Source: Anthonomus grandis grandis (taxonomy: Eukaryota > Arthropoda > Insecta > Coleoptera > Curculionidae). From it: a stretch of 64,000 nucleotides of DNA. A model generated the notes under the pieces. The model ran no database searches. It was not told the origin of the DNA and worked only from the letters and a program-made list of their open reading frames with translations. Position numbers and translations under genes: made by a program. Location: NCBI RefSeq assembly GCF_022605725.1, contig NC_065563.1, positions 12,302,518-12,366,517 on the forward strand, read 5' to 3'. Below, in pieces: positions 1 to 11,200 of the stretch. Within the stretch, counting starts at the first letter, position 1, and each line of letters begins with the position of its first letter.

Positions 1-1679
1 GAATACGAATATTTTTATAATTTTTGGCTAATCCTGAGTGGAAATATCCTTCAATAAACAACAATCGATCATATTATCATTCTATTTTGGGCTGAAGTTG
101 TTTGTTTTTTTTATGAGTTTGTTTGATATGATTGTGTCTGGTTAAAAATTATTTTATGGGAATTTTACCCAAGTATGCTATAAAAGAAAATGTTCTTGAC
201 AGTTTGTCAAAGTTTTCATGCATTTAGTTCATTTTGACTGCTTGTCGATCAATTATGGGTGATTATAATTTAAGCAAAAGAGTAGAAGTAGTGCGGCTAG
301 TTGGCGATGGAGTTAGAACATTTCGTGAAGCTGCGGCGGAATTTAACAGGAGACATCCTGGTAAAAACATCCACCATTCAACAATAGCCAGAATAAACTA
401 GGGGTTTGATCAGTCAGGTTCAGTGGGCGGAGTACGTCCTCATTTACATCGTAATCGAGCAAATAATAATAACCAAATAATTCTTGAATACTTTAATGCT
501 AATCCGCAATCTAGCATTAGAGTTGCTAGCGCCAACTTAAATATTTCCAAAAATTGCATATGGAGGTGTTTAAAGAAAAATAACAAGAAGCCTTTCAAGC
601 CTATATTCCTTCACACTTTGGAACACGGCGATCAAGAACGCAGGATGGAATATTGTTTGTGGTTACAAGGCGAGTATTTGGCTAACCCTACATTTTTGAA
701 AAAGATTTTATACACCGATGAGACAATATTTACTACAAACGGCATTGCGTCATCTCAAAATATTAGAATGTGTAGTAACGTAAATCCCCATTGGGTGATA
801 CAACGTAAAAGGCAGTATTCGCAGAAAATTAAAGTATGGTGCGGTATTTTGAACGAACGGGCCGTTTTTCTTTAATGAAAATCCAAAATGAGATTCCTGG
901 AAGGTGATTTTAGTGACGTAATCGATGATTTGCCATTAGCCAAAACAAGAAACTTACACATACAATTTGACGGTGCGCCTATCCACAATGCGGTGGTAGT
1001 GCGGAATTGGCTAAATCAGAATTATCCGAATCGATGGATAGGACGAAACAGTCCATTAATTCAGTGGCCAGCACGTTCCCCCGACCTTTCTCCCTTAGAT
1101 TTTTTTGTTTGGGGGAACCCTTAAAAACAGAGTGTACAAATCAAGACCGCAAACTCTACATGATCTTTGTGAGCGCATTAGACAAGAGTGTAATGAAATA
1201 AGCAGGGTACAGTTAAGAAGGGTGGTAGTAAACAACAGAAGACGCATAGAAAAATATATAAGAATTAATGGAGGACATATTGAAGGAACCAATATTTAGT
1301 TTTGTGGCATTAATTTTTAAATTTAAGTGTTAGCAAAGATAAAATACTAGTTGTATTATTATCTTTGGTGTTAGGTAATTCCTTAAGGTAATTATTTTAA
1401 GTTTTTGCTGCTTAGCCTACATTACATTATTAAGTAACTAGTGAAGTGTGAATTGCAACAATGAAATAAAACTAAAAAAATTATAAATGAAGTTGTATTA
1501 TTGTGAAGCCCAAAATAGTATGATAATATGATCGATTTTTGTTTATTGAAGGATCTTTCCAACCTTTGTGTTCTCAAACACACATGCCAATTAGCCAAAA
1601 ATTTTAAAAATATTCGTATTTGATTAAGAATGTTATTGCGCCTTTTAACAATTTGACTGCAATTTATTTCAACACCCTG
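1..1679. mobile_element. Mariner-like (DD42D-spaced) DNA transposon with long TIRs, left end cut by window
   Basis: Bases 1-95 reappear as the reverse complement at about 1507-1621, and the right arm continues to an end reading caccctg at 1679 followed by TA at 1680-1681. The left TIR therefore begins roughly 60 bases before the window. The other long-TIR elements in the window also end in cagggtg/caccctg next to TA, as expected of the IS630-Tc1-mariner group. The interior holds a broken transposase on the + strand. The element is old: its arms carry scattered substitutions and indels. Confidence 0.8.
255..1299 (+). pseudogene. Broken mariner-like transposase
   Basis: The ATG at 255 opens an N-terminal helix-turn-helix region, stopped by an in-frame TAG at 399-401 and then continuing in the same frame to 875. 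A second segment starts near 888 and carries the DDE/D core: the second catalytic Asp in FDGAPIH and the third in SPDLSPLDFF, separated by 42 residues. This is close to the DD41D spacing of the related elements at 9.7 and 18.5 kb. The first Asp is probably in the TDE stretch near 716. The frame shifts again near 1105 and ends at 1299. With one nonsense codon and at least two frameshifts it cannot make a working transposase. Confidence 0.8.
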
Positions 1680-1954
1680 TATACTATCATAACCAAATTT
1701 GGTAAATTTATGACTTAAGTGGTCCTGAACAATAATCCAGTACCATTTTTCAAAAATAAATATCGCTAATACTACTTCTCGATTTTTCACACTTCAAACT
1801 TGAATACAGTAGGCCATGACCTGCTTTCTCTAAATGTCGAACTTGGCTCATAAGTGCCATTTTTGACCATCTATCCAACAAAAAAATGTTTTTGAAAATT
1901 GGTAAGAAACAAAAATTTTAGAGGGGTGGCTAACCGTTAAGTGGGACACACTGT

Positions 1955-2690
1955 ACAGGGTGTTTCGGGAGGAAAAGGAAATATTTTGGGAACATGTTCA
2001 GAAGGTCAAAATAAGATAAATTAACTCATATGTTTTAATCCGATTCTCAACCGTTTCAGAAATAATCGGTTCTGAAGTTTATTTGTAAGATTGTTGACCG
2101 TTTTGTTCAAACGTGGCATGAGGATTTTCATCTGAATAAAATGTATTTATGTAGGTCTCGATTTTGTGGGATCCATTCACAAAATTGAACCCTTAAGCCA
2201 AAATCACCCTCTTGAAGATGTTGAACCGGTTGAATATGGAAAGGCCTAAAACCGTTTTTCCTAAGTGTCTTCCAAACGTCCACATGTGATGCTAATTGAA
2301 GTCCTTTTGTAATCCGCCTCGTACTAATACTCGGGTTCTCTTCAGCCATATCCAAAACATTTTCTTCATTTTCTACATTTAGTCCGCCTTTCGTTCAGAA
2401 TTAAATATTCTTACGCTTGGAAACATTCCTGAGCATTTGCAAAAACTGTCTGAAAAACTTTTCGATTAGGAAAACCACGTCGGTATTCATCAACAGCACG
2501 TAATGCGCTACCATTACAGAAACCATACACGAATATCATGTCAGCATACTCCCTATGGGTTAATGTGTGAGGCATTACGTAATGGAACCGTTTGCAACGA
2601 GCTTTCACGCTAATCACGCGCAACTGGGATATACACCAAACTAGTTTCAAACCATCGTAAATATCGTGCTAGAACAAACCTAATGATTAT
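1955..2690 (-). pseudogene. Internally deleted mariner-like element remnant
   Basis: A left end reading cagggtgtttcggg follows TA at about 1953. On the minus strand, 2411-2650 encodes an N-terminal HTH (…YADMIFVYGFCNG…FPNRK…) and 2128-2355 the following segment up to an ILF motif. Both parallel the transposase of the element at 17978-20288. The frame then jumps directly to an ENPHAT-like stretch near 2120, so the catalytic core is deleted. I found no matching right TIR. It is a dead deletion derivative of the DD41D type. Confidence 0.65.
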
Positions 2691-5600
2691 ATTGTACTAT
2701 AATAATATGTTTGATTCTTCTGCTTTGTCTCTAAGTGGTATTCCTTTTGGATAAAGTGGATCAACTAATTCCTAATTCATAAAAATATTTTAGTTTGGGC
2801 AACATGTTAACTCTCCAAAATTCTTCATTACGAGGAATCTGCAAGAAAAACGACTATAATTAATAGATATATAATAAAAATTATAAGGCATAGCTATAAT
2901 GAATAATGATGATGTTTCATATTTTAAAAATCATAATACATTTTTCAAAAAAGAAATACATTATGTAGTATGTAGTTAAAGTAAGAGTTAAAATTATACC
3001 TTTATCGCAATATTATTGATCTTCTAAAATTTTTTTTAAATGTCCTCAACGAAAGTTAAATTTTAATACTCTTAAAATTACGGATTATCGGTTGAACCAG
3101 AACTTATTAATATTTTAATGATTTACCTTCTCTACAATTAATCCAAGAGGGCTCCATACTACAAAGAAAAAGAATTTTCTTTTTGTAACTTGCAACTGTC
3201 CCTGGATTTGATAGTAATAGTTGTGGTTCCTTTTTAGATGTAAGAAACCATTTTCAATGGTAGCAAATGTAATTTTTTTTTCTCTAATTCACATTTCAGG
3301 ACCAATTTTTGAAATTACAAATGGGCATTTAATTTCAATAAGGGCGTCTTCACCAATAACTCTATCAGGGCTGGCTGCTAAGTAACAAAGTTCCTCATCT
3401 ATATAAAGTCCACAAGGAGTAACATGCATATTATCAGCAGCTTCAAAATCTTTTATTGCTTGTCGCTCGCTTTCTTGTCCATATTTTGTAGATGGATTCC
3501 CAGTAAAGTTTTCGTATAATAATAATTTTATTGAATTTACTGGTGAAGTTTTAGGACGCATTTTGCAAATTTTTCCAAAGTTAGATGCTGTAAGTCTAAC
3601 AGAACGTTCTTGAACCCATCTCGGATTCGAAGCTTGACTAACAGTATCATTTTGAATCTGCAAAATTTCGTCTTTACTTTTTTTTAAGCTGTTTAAAAAC
3701 TTGTAGCCTTCTTTAAGTAGTCTTGACCTTTAACGTCAAGAGGAATATAGCCGGCTTCGGGACCATAATCTTCATCTGGTAGACACTTTTTGTCGATTTT
3801 TGGTTTCTTTATATAGTTTTGAAACAGTTTTTTCCGTGATGTTAACACTCTTTTCCTCTTACTAGAGTATTTTTTTGTAAAATACTTGGGACTCTCACCA
3901 GTCGCGGTTTTACTTATAATGCGATAATAGTCAGTTTTTGCATTAAAGGATAAGGCTGCAGCCTCACATCTTGTTTGGTAAGAGCCCTTTAGGCAAAAGT
4001 TTATTCTTTTTCCACCTACGAACTTACAAACAACACTATTGTAATGTTCGGCCAAATTATTATTCATGTTTAATATAAGACTATTGGAATGATCTTTGGA
4101 AAGAAACTAAAATATCATCAAATATGCCACATTCCTTCATTACAGGTACCAAGTTGTTGTCATTGGTTTTTTGCCAATTAAAATATCCAATTTCCAGGCA
4201 TTTTTCGTGCTCACCATATACATGACTTGGAGCATTCCGGATATCTCCTTTTAACAGTTCAACTTTTTTCTCCAAAGGAATATCTTGTTTTGATCTATGT
4301 TGAACTGCCTTGGTGACTGCTGTTCTTAACCGTAGGAATCGTGCAAATACTTGTTTTCGCATTAGTAGTGGTACTGGGACGTTTTTTGAATTACTTCGGT
4401 TTTTTTCTGAAATTAAGTACATTATTGTAAAAGAAGCATAAAAGGTTTTGATTTTACTTACGGAAAATTTCTCTTATTTTCTTAGCAAAATTTCTTAACA
4501 TGTGGTTCTTGCATTCCATTTTTTGCACTAACTGGTCTCCATAAGGCTTAACTTGTAATAATTTTCTATATACCGATGAATCTCCGTCTCCTACCATTTT
4601 CGTAAATTTGAGGTTATATAATTCCACCCTTTTTTTAAATCCTTCACAGATAATATCGGTCTCCATAGCGGTAGAAGTTCCATCCCAGTATTTAAAGCAT
4701 TTGTGCGTTGCTATATCTAGCTTTTTGTTTTCATACCATGAACAAAGGGAACAATATTTATTTCTGACACCAATGAACAAAACTTTTCCCGTGTTGTAAC
4801 CTATAATGCATGCCTGGAATTTGGAAATATTTTCTAAGTCATTTAAAAAATATACAAGAGGTTTCAACTTATATAATAAGCAGGGTGGCGACTTGGAAAA
4901 AGGATTTTTTAAAAATCTAAAATCACCTCCACAAAGTTTTTACCTCCAGTATGCTTTAATTTTTTTTTTGAAAAAAGTATGGTTGCCACCCAGGAAGGAC
5001 GTAGCCATAATTAACTTTTGTCAAATAAGAAGTTACCACTTGGTATCTCGTTTGAAAGCTTGCCAAAAAACAAAATTTTATATACTTTATATTATACACT
5101 TTTTACACAGGAAAAAATGAAGCTTGCAAAAGCTGAAAGTAACATAATGAGATCCGTGCCATTTAAAGTCGTCACCCTTTAATTAGATAGTACTTATATT
5201 CTTAAAAAAAAAACTCACCACATCAGATAAAGAGTCATAATTAACATTATAGGATCGTTTACCCCATGCACCATCTGTGACTACTGTAATACAGGCAACA
5301 CCGTTTTTGTCTATTTCATTATTTCTTTTTGCTGTTTCTGCTTCTTCCATAGTTTTCCAAGCAGACTCTCTTATTATGTCTGCTACATCTTCATGATACT
5401 CGCTAAAGGTTGTTTTCGACATCATTGGCATATTCATCGCGGCACTAAATTCGTTAATATGCGAAAAGCCAATTCCAGTAGATATGGTTCCCAAAACAAG
5501 AGAAGCATTTATATTTATTTTTTTGGCAGCTTTTTATCGGAAGAAATAATTTTTGTGATGCGGCACACTTGTCTTCGTTCGCTTATCAGTTTCATATTTA

Positions 5601-5745
5601 TTATGCTGCAGTCAAATGGTGCGTGCCTTTCTCCATTTAGACTTTGTGCAAATAAATGTTGCACATTAAATAACCTTCTCCCTGATACACAAAATTTAAG
5701 CTTTCTAACTTTTTTTGTCTTGGATGCGGATTGATCTTGGATGCA
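2690..5745 (-). pseudogene. Decayed Mutator-like transposase fused to a YqaJ exonuclease domain
   Basis: Read on the minus strand, 5745-5183 resembles the N-terminal part of animal Mutator-like transposases (GRRLF…, then GTISTGIGF, and VVTDGAWGKRSYN holding a probable catalytic Asp). A GT donor after DGAWGKRSYN… (near 5220) and an acceptor near 4868 frame an intron. 4867-4454 carries CSLC, KMVGDGDSS and HMLRN. 4422-4081 and 4067-3693 are linker. 3663-3127 is a YqaJ/lambda-exonuclease-like domain: LTASNFGKI, then ASPDRVI…LIEIKCP, then YYYQIQGQL. A last exon near 2840-2690 follows. Damage seen: frameshifts near 5522 and 4090, an in-frame TGA at about 3289, and a 7-bp GAATTAG duplication that shifts the last exon. 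The two-domain order is common in insect genome proteins that I know only as uncharacterised; the role of the nuclease is not established here. Confidence 0.7.
4883..5179. mobile_element. Possible small MITE in intron of the Mutator-like gene
   Basis: The segment starts agggtggcgac and ends gtcgtcaccct, an imperfect 11-bp inverted pair (one mismatch). It fills most of the intron between the transposase exons. No clear target duplication was seen. It has no coding capacity of its own. Confidence 0.35.
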
Positions 5746-5749
5746 ATAG

Positions 5750-5995
5750 CTAACCCCGTTTTACGCAGGAACGTCTAGGAGATCGTTCTAAGTCTAAAGG
5801 ATCTCGTTTTAAGGCTGAACCTGTAGCTCTAAAATTCGAAACCCACAACAGTATTGTCTTACGATTTGGAACTGGATCATGTCTACCAAGCGCGAAGTGA
5901 GTACGAAAATTTCTTTGTGTCGTCGTAATCACAGATTCGTTACTTTTGAAAAATGTTTCGATAACGAAGGCACGATGCTCGCCCGTCCAGTACAT
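5750..5995 (-). pseudogene. N-terminal HTH (DUF4817-type) fragment of a transposase
   Basis: An 81-residue open frame begins MYWTGEHRAFVIETFFKSN and continues RNFRTHF, a pattern I recognise from the DUF4817 helix-turn-helix heads of insect mariner-like transposases. No catalytic domain follows. The frame stops against the head of the Mutator-like pseudogene at 5745, so one element truncated the other. Upstream of its start, a caccctg end followed by TA at about 6365-6373 could be the terminus of this element. Confidence 0.55.
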
Positions 5996-6373
5996 GGCGA
6001 CTACGCTAAGCTGGCTCCCTCTTTAGTGATTCGGGCTCAGTAAAATATAAGGCGTCTCATTTAAAATAACGAAGTTAAATACATATTTGGATTCTACATG
6101 AAATCTCAAGAAATTTGAGGGATTTTAGGGGGAGAATCGTCTCTTTTTATTCCCACAAGTTGCTTTTGAGAGTAACGTTTGAAAGTCGCCTCGGTTTGCA
6201 GAAGACCCAATGTCAAAACTGCTAGAAATTTATTTAAATAGTATAAAAATTGTTTTTTTTTTAAGGTCATAATAAAGAAAAAGTTATACCACTACGTAGA
6301 CCTTGAAAAAGTCTTTTTTTCTTTACAAGAAAGCTTTTTTTTAAAATAATCTCTATAATTCAACCACCCTGTA

Positions 6374-7640
6374 TAATACTCCGCATACATAACACCAGCC
6401 TTACTGAATGTCACCTTGACATCTGTCAAAAAGTTATTTAAAAAAAAAAAAACCGTCACCCCCCCCCACCCTTAATCAACAGCGCGAGGCTGTCGTACTT
6501 GTCGACATGTTCGACGTTTCGCACTGTCACCGGAAAAGAGAGAGAAAAAAAATACTCAGAGCCGAACTGTACCGTCGGAGTCGGTGTTCCGGTCTTTGGC
6601 CGGCCAATGACTTGAACGTGTAGTAACCTTTCTTCCCTTATTATTAATATTATAATTATTTTTAGTATCATTGTCGTCGTCGTCTTGTGATTTATGTTCT
6701 TTTTTTTTTAGGTTAAATTCGCAAAAAAAAATTATATATATGTACAGGGGGCCGATTAATAAATATATTTTTTTTTTTAATTTGTAATAAAAATCGCGTT
6801 GGCGCAGGAGGCTATATGTTCTATGTACTATTACTACTACTATTATTATTAATAAATTAGTTGCGTTGGGTCCCTGTATATAATGTACGTGTCAAAAACA
6901 ACAATGACGACCTATACACGAGGTCTCTTAAAAACTGTTACGCAATTGAATTCTTCTTGTGATAAGGTGAATTATTATTAGTGTGTAGTTTTGATGTATT
7001 TTCTCACAGGAAATATATACGGGGTGAGCGTTAGAACCTTGGAACAGCAATTAATTCGGCCCACACAAATATAGTTTTTTTTTTTACCTTAAATAAATTA
7101 CATGGCTGTATATGTATTATTTACTAATATAATTTGTGTAAGCGTCGTATCCTTTTGTCGTTTTGCCATCCCTGTATAATAATTTATATATATATATAAA
7201 TAGTAATAAATGCAAAACAGTCTTGTAGATTATTACCCTGTAAAGTTTTTATATATTAAGGATTTAATGTTAGTTATTCCTTGTGATAAGTAAGTTTTAG
7301 ATAGTGAGGAGGTTTTTTTTCTTAAGTATAAGCGAGAGAGGACTTATACATACATAGAGGCCATTGGTTAAAAAAAAAACGATTATCCCCCAAAAAAGTG
7401 ACGTACAAGGTGTCCCGATTTAAATTCGGTACCACCACCACCACCTCATTTACCCAGTGAAACAATATACACGGGGTGGCCCCTACATAATTAAGGGACG
7501 TCCTGTACAACTTTTTCGGCGATAATCACGTAATTTATTTTTAGATCTGAATGTACCCAATGACTACTTAAACGGATCCGAATACGGATTTGAATAAAAA
7601 CATGTTTGAATAAAATATTTATGTTTTTCTCCTGTCCTCC
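6374..7640. other. Gene-free spacer with one GC-richer segment
   Basis: I see no supported gene. 6465-6620 is clearly more GC-rich than its surroundings and is open on the minus strand for 71 codons (6456-6671), but the product is low in recognisable features and has no homologue that I know. It could be an untranslated exon or an old gene fragment. The rest is AT-rich with homopolymer runs and short microsatellites (for example tatatatata near 7190 and ccaccaccacca near 7431). Confidence 0.4.
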
Positions 7641-7699
7641 CCCCTTCCAGCTAGTTCGACCTCACAAGGTGGCTGTTCATTTCAACGCAATTAAATTTA

Positions 7700-8251
7700 A
7701 TTAGGTTGGGCGTGGTTATAGATACCTCACTAAATATGCCACGCCCAAAGGGAGACAGCTTCGTTGCGGCCACGCCCATTTATCCGCTTACAAGAAATCA
7801 ATTATATAAAGGGGGGGCGTTTAGAGCCTGGTTCCACTAAATTGATTTACTTCAAATATCTGAAAAAAAATCTGGACATTCATCTATAGATTGTTAGCAA
7901 ACCGAGGGACTGGTTTAAATTATTTATTTTCAATCTGGGCGTGACTGACAGTGTCATAACAAGCCACGCCCAACATTCAAAACAAAGCATTACGAACATA
8001 TAAGCCACAAGGCTTATGATGCAAACAGTTGTCGTTGTCACAACAAGATGCCACCAAAGGAACTTACTGAACATTATCTGTTTACCTACTTATTTAAAAT
8101 ATCGATTACAATAGAACTTGAGAGACCGATAAAAGATCCTTAATAATGTTAATCAGCACTTCAGGAAGCACTTATGCAACTATATTAGATTCTTTTGTGT
8201 CGGTCACGTCGCACCACCGGGACCCCGAAAATAAAAAAAAAATTAATAAAA
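7700..8251 (+). promoter_or_regulatory. Probable promoter region of the SLC17 gene
   Basis: A TATA-like tatataaa lies at 7803-7810 followed by a G-run and gcg. Copies of the GC/CACCC-type motif gggcgtgg or ccacgccc occur near 7708, 7740, 7770, 7936 and 7963, on both strands. This is the sequence recognised by Sp/KLF zinc-finger activators in animals. The cluster ends about 290 bases before the start codon at 8252. Promoter function and any 5' untranslated exon are inferred, not shown. Confidence 0.4.
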
Positions 8252-11200
8252 ATGGCGGGATGGCGTCAAAGTGTCTCAAAAGGTGAGTTTTACCGCATAA
8301 ATTAACCCGTTGGCGGCGACAAATTCGAATATTTCCAGCGTTCGTCGTACCCCAAAGGTACGTGCTCGGCATCATGGGATTTTTGGCGATCGTCAACTCG
8401 TACACGATGAGGGTCTCCATATCGGTGGCGATCACGGAAATGGTTCCGGCCACCAAAAATGTCGTCACCGTAAGTAAACGCGCGTTTTAGTGCCGCCATA
8501 ACCTAAAAAGGGTGTCCTTTTAGGACCCCGACAAGTTGTACGATTGGGACTCGGCCACCCAGGGGTTGATCCTCAGCGCGTTCTATTGGGGCTACGCCGG
8601 TACCCAACTGCTCGGCGGTTATTTATCGGAAAAGTACGGCGGAAAGTACACGTTGGGCCTAGGGCTGCTCGTATCCGCCCTATTTACTTTGGTCACCCCC
8701 TGGGTACTTTATGCTACCGGCGGGAGCGCTGCCACCTTGATTTTCATGAGGGTGGTAGAAGGATTGGGTGAGGTACTGATATTAGTTGTTGCGCAAAAAA
8801 AAACCAGTTTTTTGCTTTAAAATCGATGATGTTTTAGGGTACCACGTATCCGGCCCTTAATGCTTTGTTGGCCAGCTGGGTGCCGTCGAACGAACGGGGA
8901 AAAATTGGCGCCCTTATTTATGCCGGGAATCAGATGGGTGAGTACCATCTTAATAGTATAATTCCTATGCTCTATTTCAGAAATGTATAGAGCAATAAAA
9001 CCTTATTAGGTGCAATGTAGTGCCACCCGGTTAAGGGTCAATTTATGAGTTGTGTCTTATTTTTTTAGACAAAGATGCGACTGGTAAAATATTGCGGTGT
9101 AATTTCGGGACACCCTGTATAACTCTCCTATAATTTTTTTTAATGAAAACCCTAAAAACGTACAATTCTTTTGTTGGGGCCTTAATGATTTGGCCCCCAT
9201 ATACTATGACAGAAGCATTAATGCCGACTAAATACAGGGTGTCAATTTGAAAACTTCCCACCCCTATTATCTCGAAACGGGTTAGGTTTTTATAAAATCG
9301 CTAGGACACGTCGATTTTATTATCGAGGGGGAACAATTTTTATGCAGAAATCACTTCGCCTCTTTCAACCCCCTGCCCCCCAGAACCTCCCTTTCAAAAA
9401 TCTTAAATGGCAGTAGGGGTTGAGTGATACCTCATTTGAAAGAACTTTTTATTCTCTACATTTTGGCACATTATTTTTTAAATTTGAGTGGTGCGTTGCC
9501 AAGTTAGGGTTATTTAAACATTGTTAAATTACTTATTATTAAACATTATTCCTGTAAGTGTTTTAATTACGTTAAAGCTATGATTTGCATTGAAACATGT
9601 TATTTAGGTTAATATTATTTTTACTAAACATTTGCATAGCCGTTACAATTATGGTCTTTACAAAAGCACGCCTAAAATTTATTTTATTAACACATCTACT
9701 TTAAGAGGTGTTCAAAGTGTTTTCCATTGTTCTCCAAACAAAAATAAAGTCTATTCCCAAATTCTTCCCGAACATTCTGAAATACCTCTTCTGGAATAGC
9801 CCTACTTGCCTCTGTAATTCTTCTTTTTAAATCTTCGATATCATCAGGCTGAGTTTTGTAAACAACCGATTTTATGTGCCCCCATAAAAAAAAATCTAAC
9901 GGCGTTAAGTCTGGTGACCTAGCAGGCCATTCTATCGGTCCCCTTCTACCAATCCATTGGTTAGGGAATCTGTTATTCAACCACTCCCGCACTGGCCGAA
10001 AATAATGCGGCGTAGCTCCATCTTGCTGAAAGTGTAGTTCGTTTTCTTGCAAAATGTTACCAACTTGATTTTCCAGTTCAGTTGTTATCAAAGGATCAAT
10101 TACATCTTTAAGTAGGTGTAAGTAGAGCTCTCTAGTTAACTTATGTTCAATAAACAACGGTCCTATAACAGCATTTCCAAGAATACCGGCCCAAACATTA
10201 ATTTTTTGTGGCCGCTGTGTAGCACTCTCTCTGAAAATGTGGGGATTGTCCTCACTCCAGTATCGACAATTCTGTCTATTGACATGGCCGTTTAGGAAAA
10301 AGGTACATTCATCACTGAAGCAAATGTTGCTTACCACAATTGCACGAGTGTTTATTAAGTTGGACATAATTTCGCAAAACTCTATTCTCCTATCAAAATC
10401 GTCCTCATGAAGTTCCTGTAAAATTTGCATCTTGTACGGATGATATTTATGTAACTGTAATGCTCGTCGTACAGTTTCATGTGACATTCCAGTTAGACGT
10501 GCTACTGTACGGAGAGAATTGGTGGGTTCTGCAACGAATGTTCCCAAAATCTCTACTTGAGCATCTTCGTTTAAAACACGCCGACTTGCCCTTTTTTTGT
10601 TTCCAACTGAACCCGTTTCATTAAATTTAGCTACTACGTCCAAAATGTATCTGTGACTTACATTACAATTAGGATTTCTATTATTAAAAACTTCTGCCGT
10701 TCTTCTTGCGCATTTTCCTTGCTCGCCATAAATAAAAATCATTTCAATTCTTTGCCTAAGCGTGTATACCATAGTAACTAACAATAACACACAAATTATC
10801 GAAATAAATTTTAACTGATTTAAATACCTAGTGACATTGACTGGTAGGAAAGTTCACTAAATCGGATATATTACATATAAGTTTTTACAAAGTATGTGTA
10901 ATAAAATCCAATAATTATAATCTATCTCAGTACATTTTAAGGTGCACCTAGGTAACCAAATACCTGTATGTGCAAAAAAATCAAAAACAATTTTATAAAA
11001 ATAAATATTTAAACAAAATATGTCCCATTCACTAACTATTGCAAAGTTTCCATTTAACACCCAATAAATAATTAAACATTAGAAAACAAAAATCCTTCAC
11101 GATCACGTATGAATGCCTAAAGCTATGAAATATGAAAATTAATTAACAGTAAGTAGTTTTTTAAATACATGTAAATGATCATAAATGTAATCCCCAGATA

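Noticed and set aside
1422..1790. Minus-strand 122-codon frame across the TIR of the first element
   Set aside because: Overlaps the transposon terminal repeat, has no motif, and is probably chance in AT-rich DNA.
4806..5120. Plus-strand 104-codon frame
   Set aside because: Falls in the intron and MITE of the minus-strand Mutator-like gene, with no recognisable product.
6456..6671. Short minus-strand open frame as a gene
   Set aside because: 71 codons, no known motif, ends in a Gly run from a C homopolymer, no splice context supporting it.
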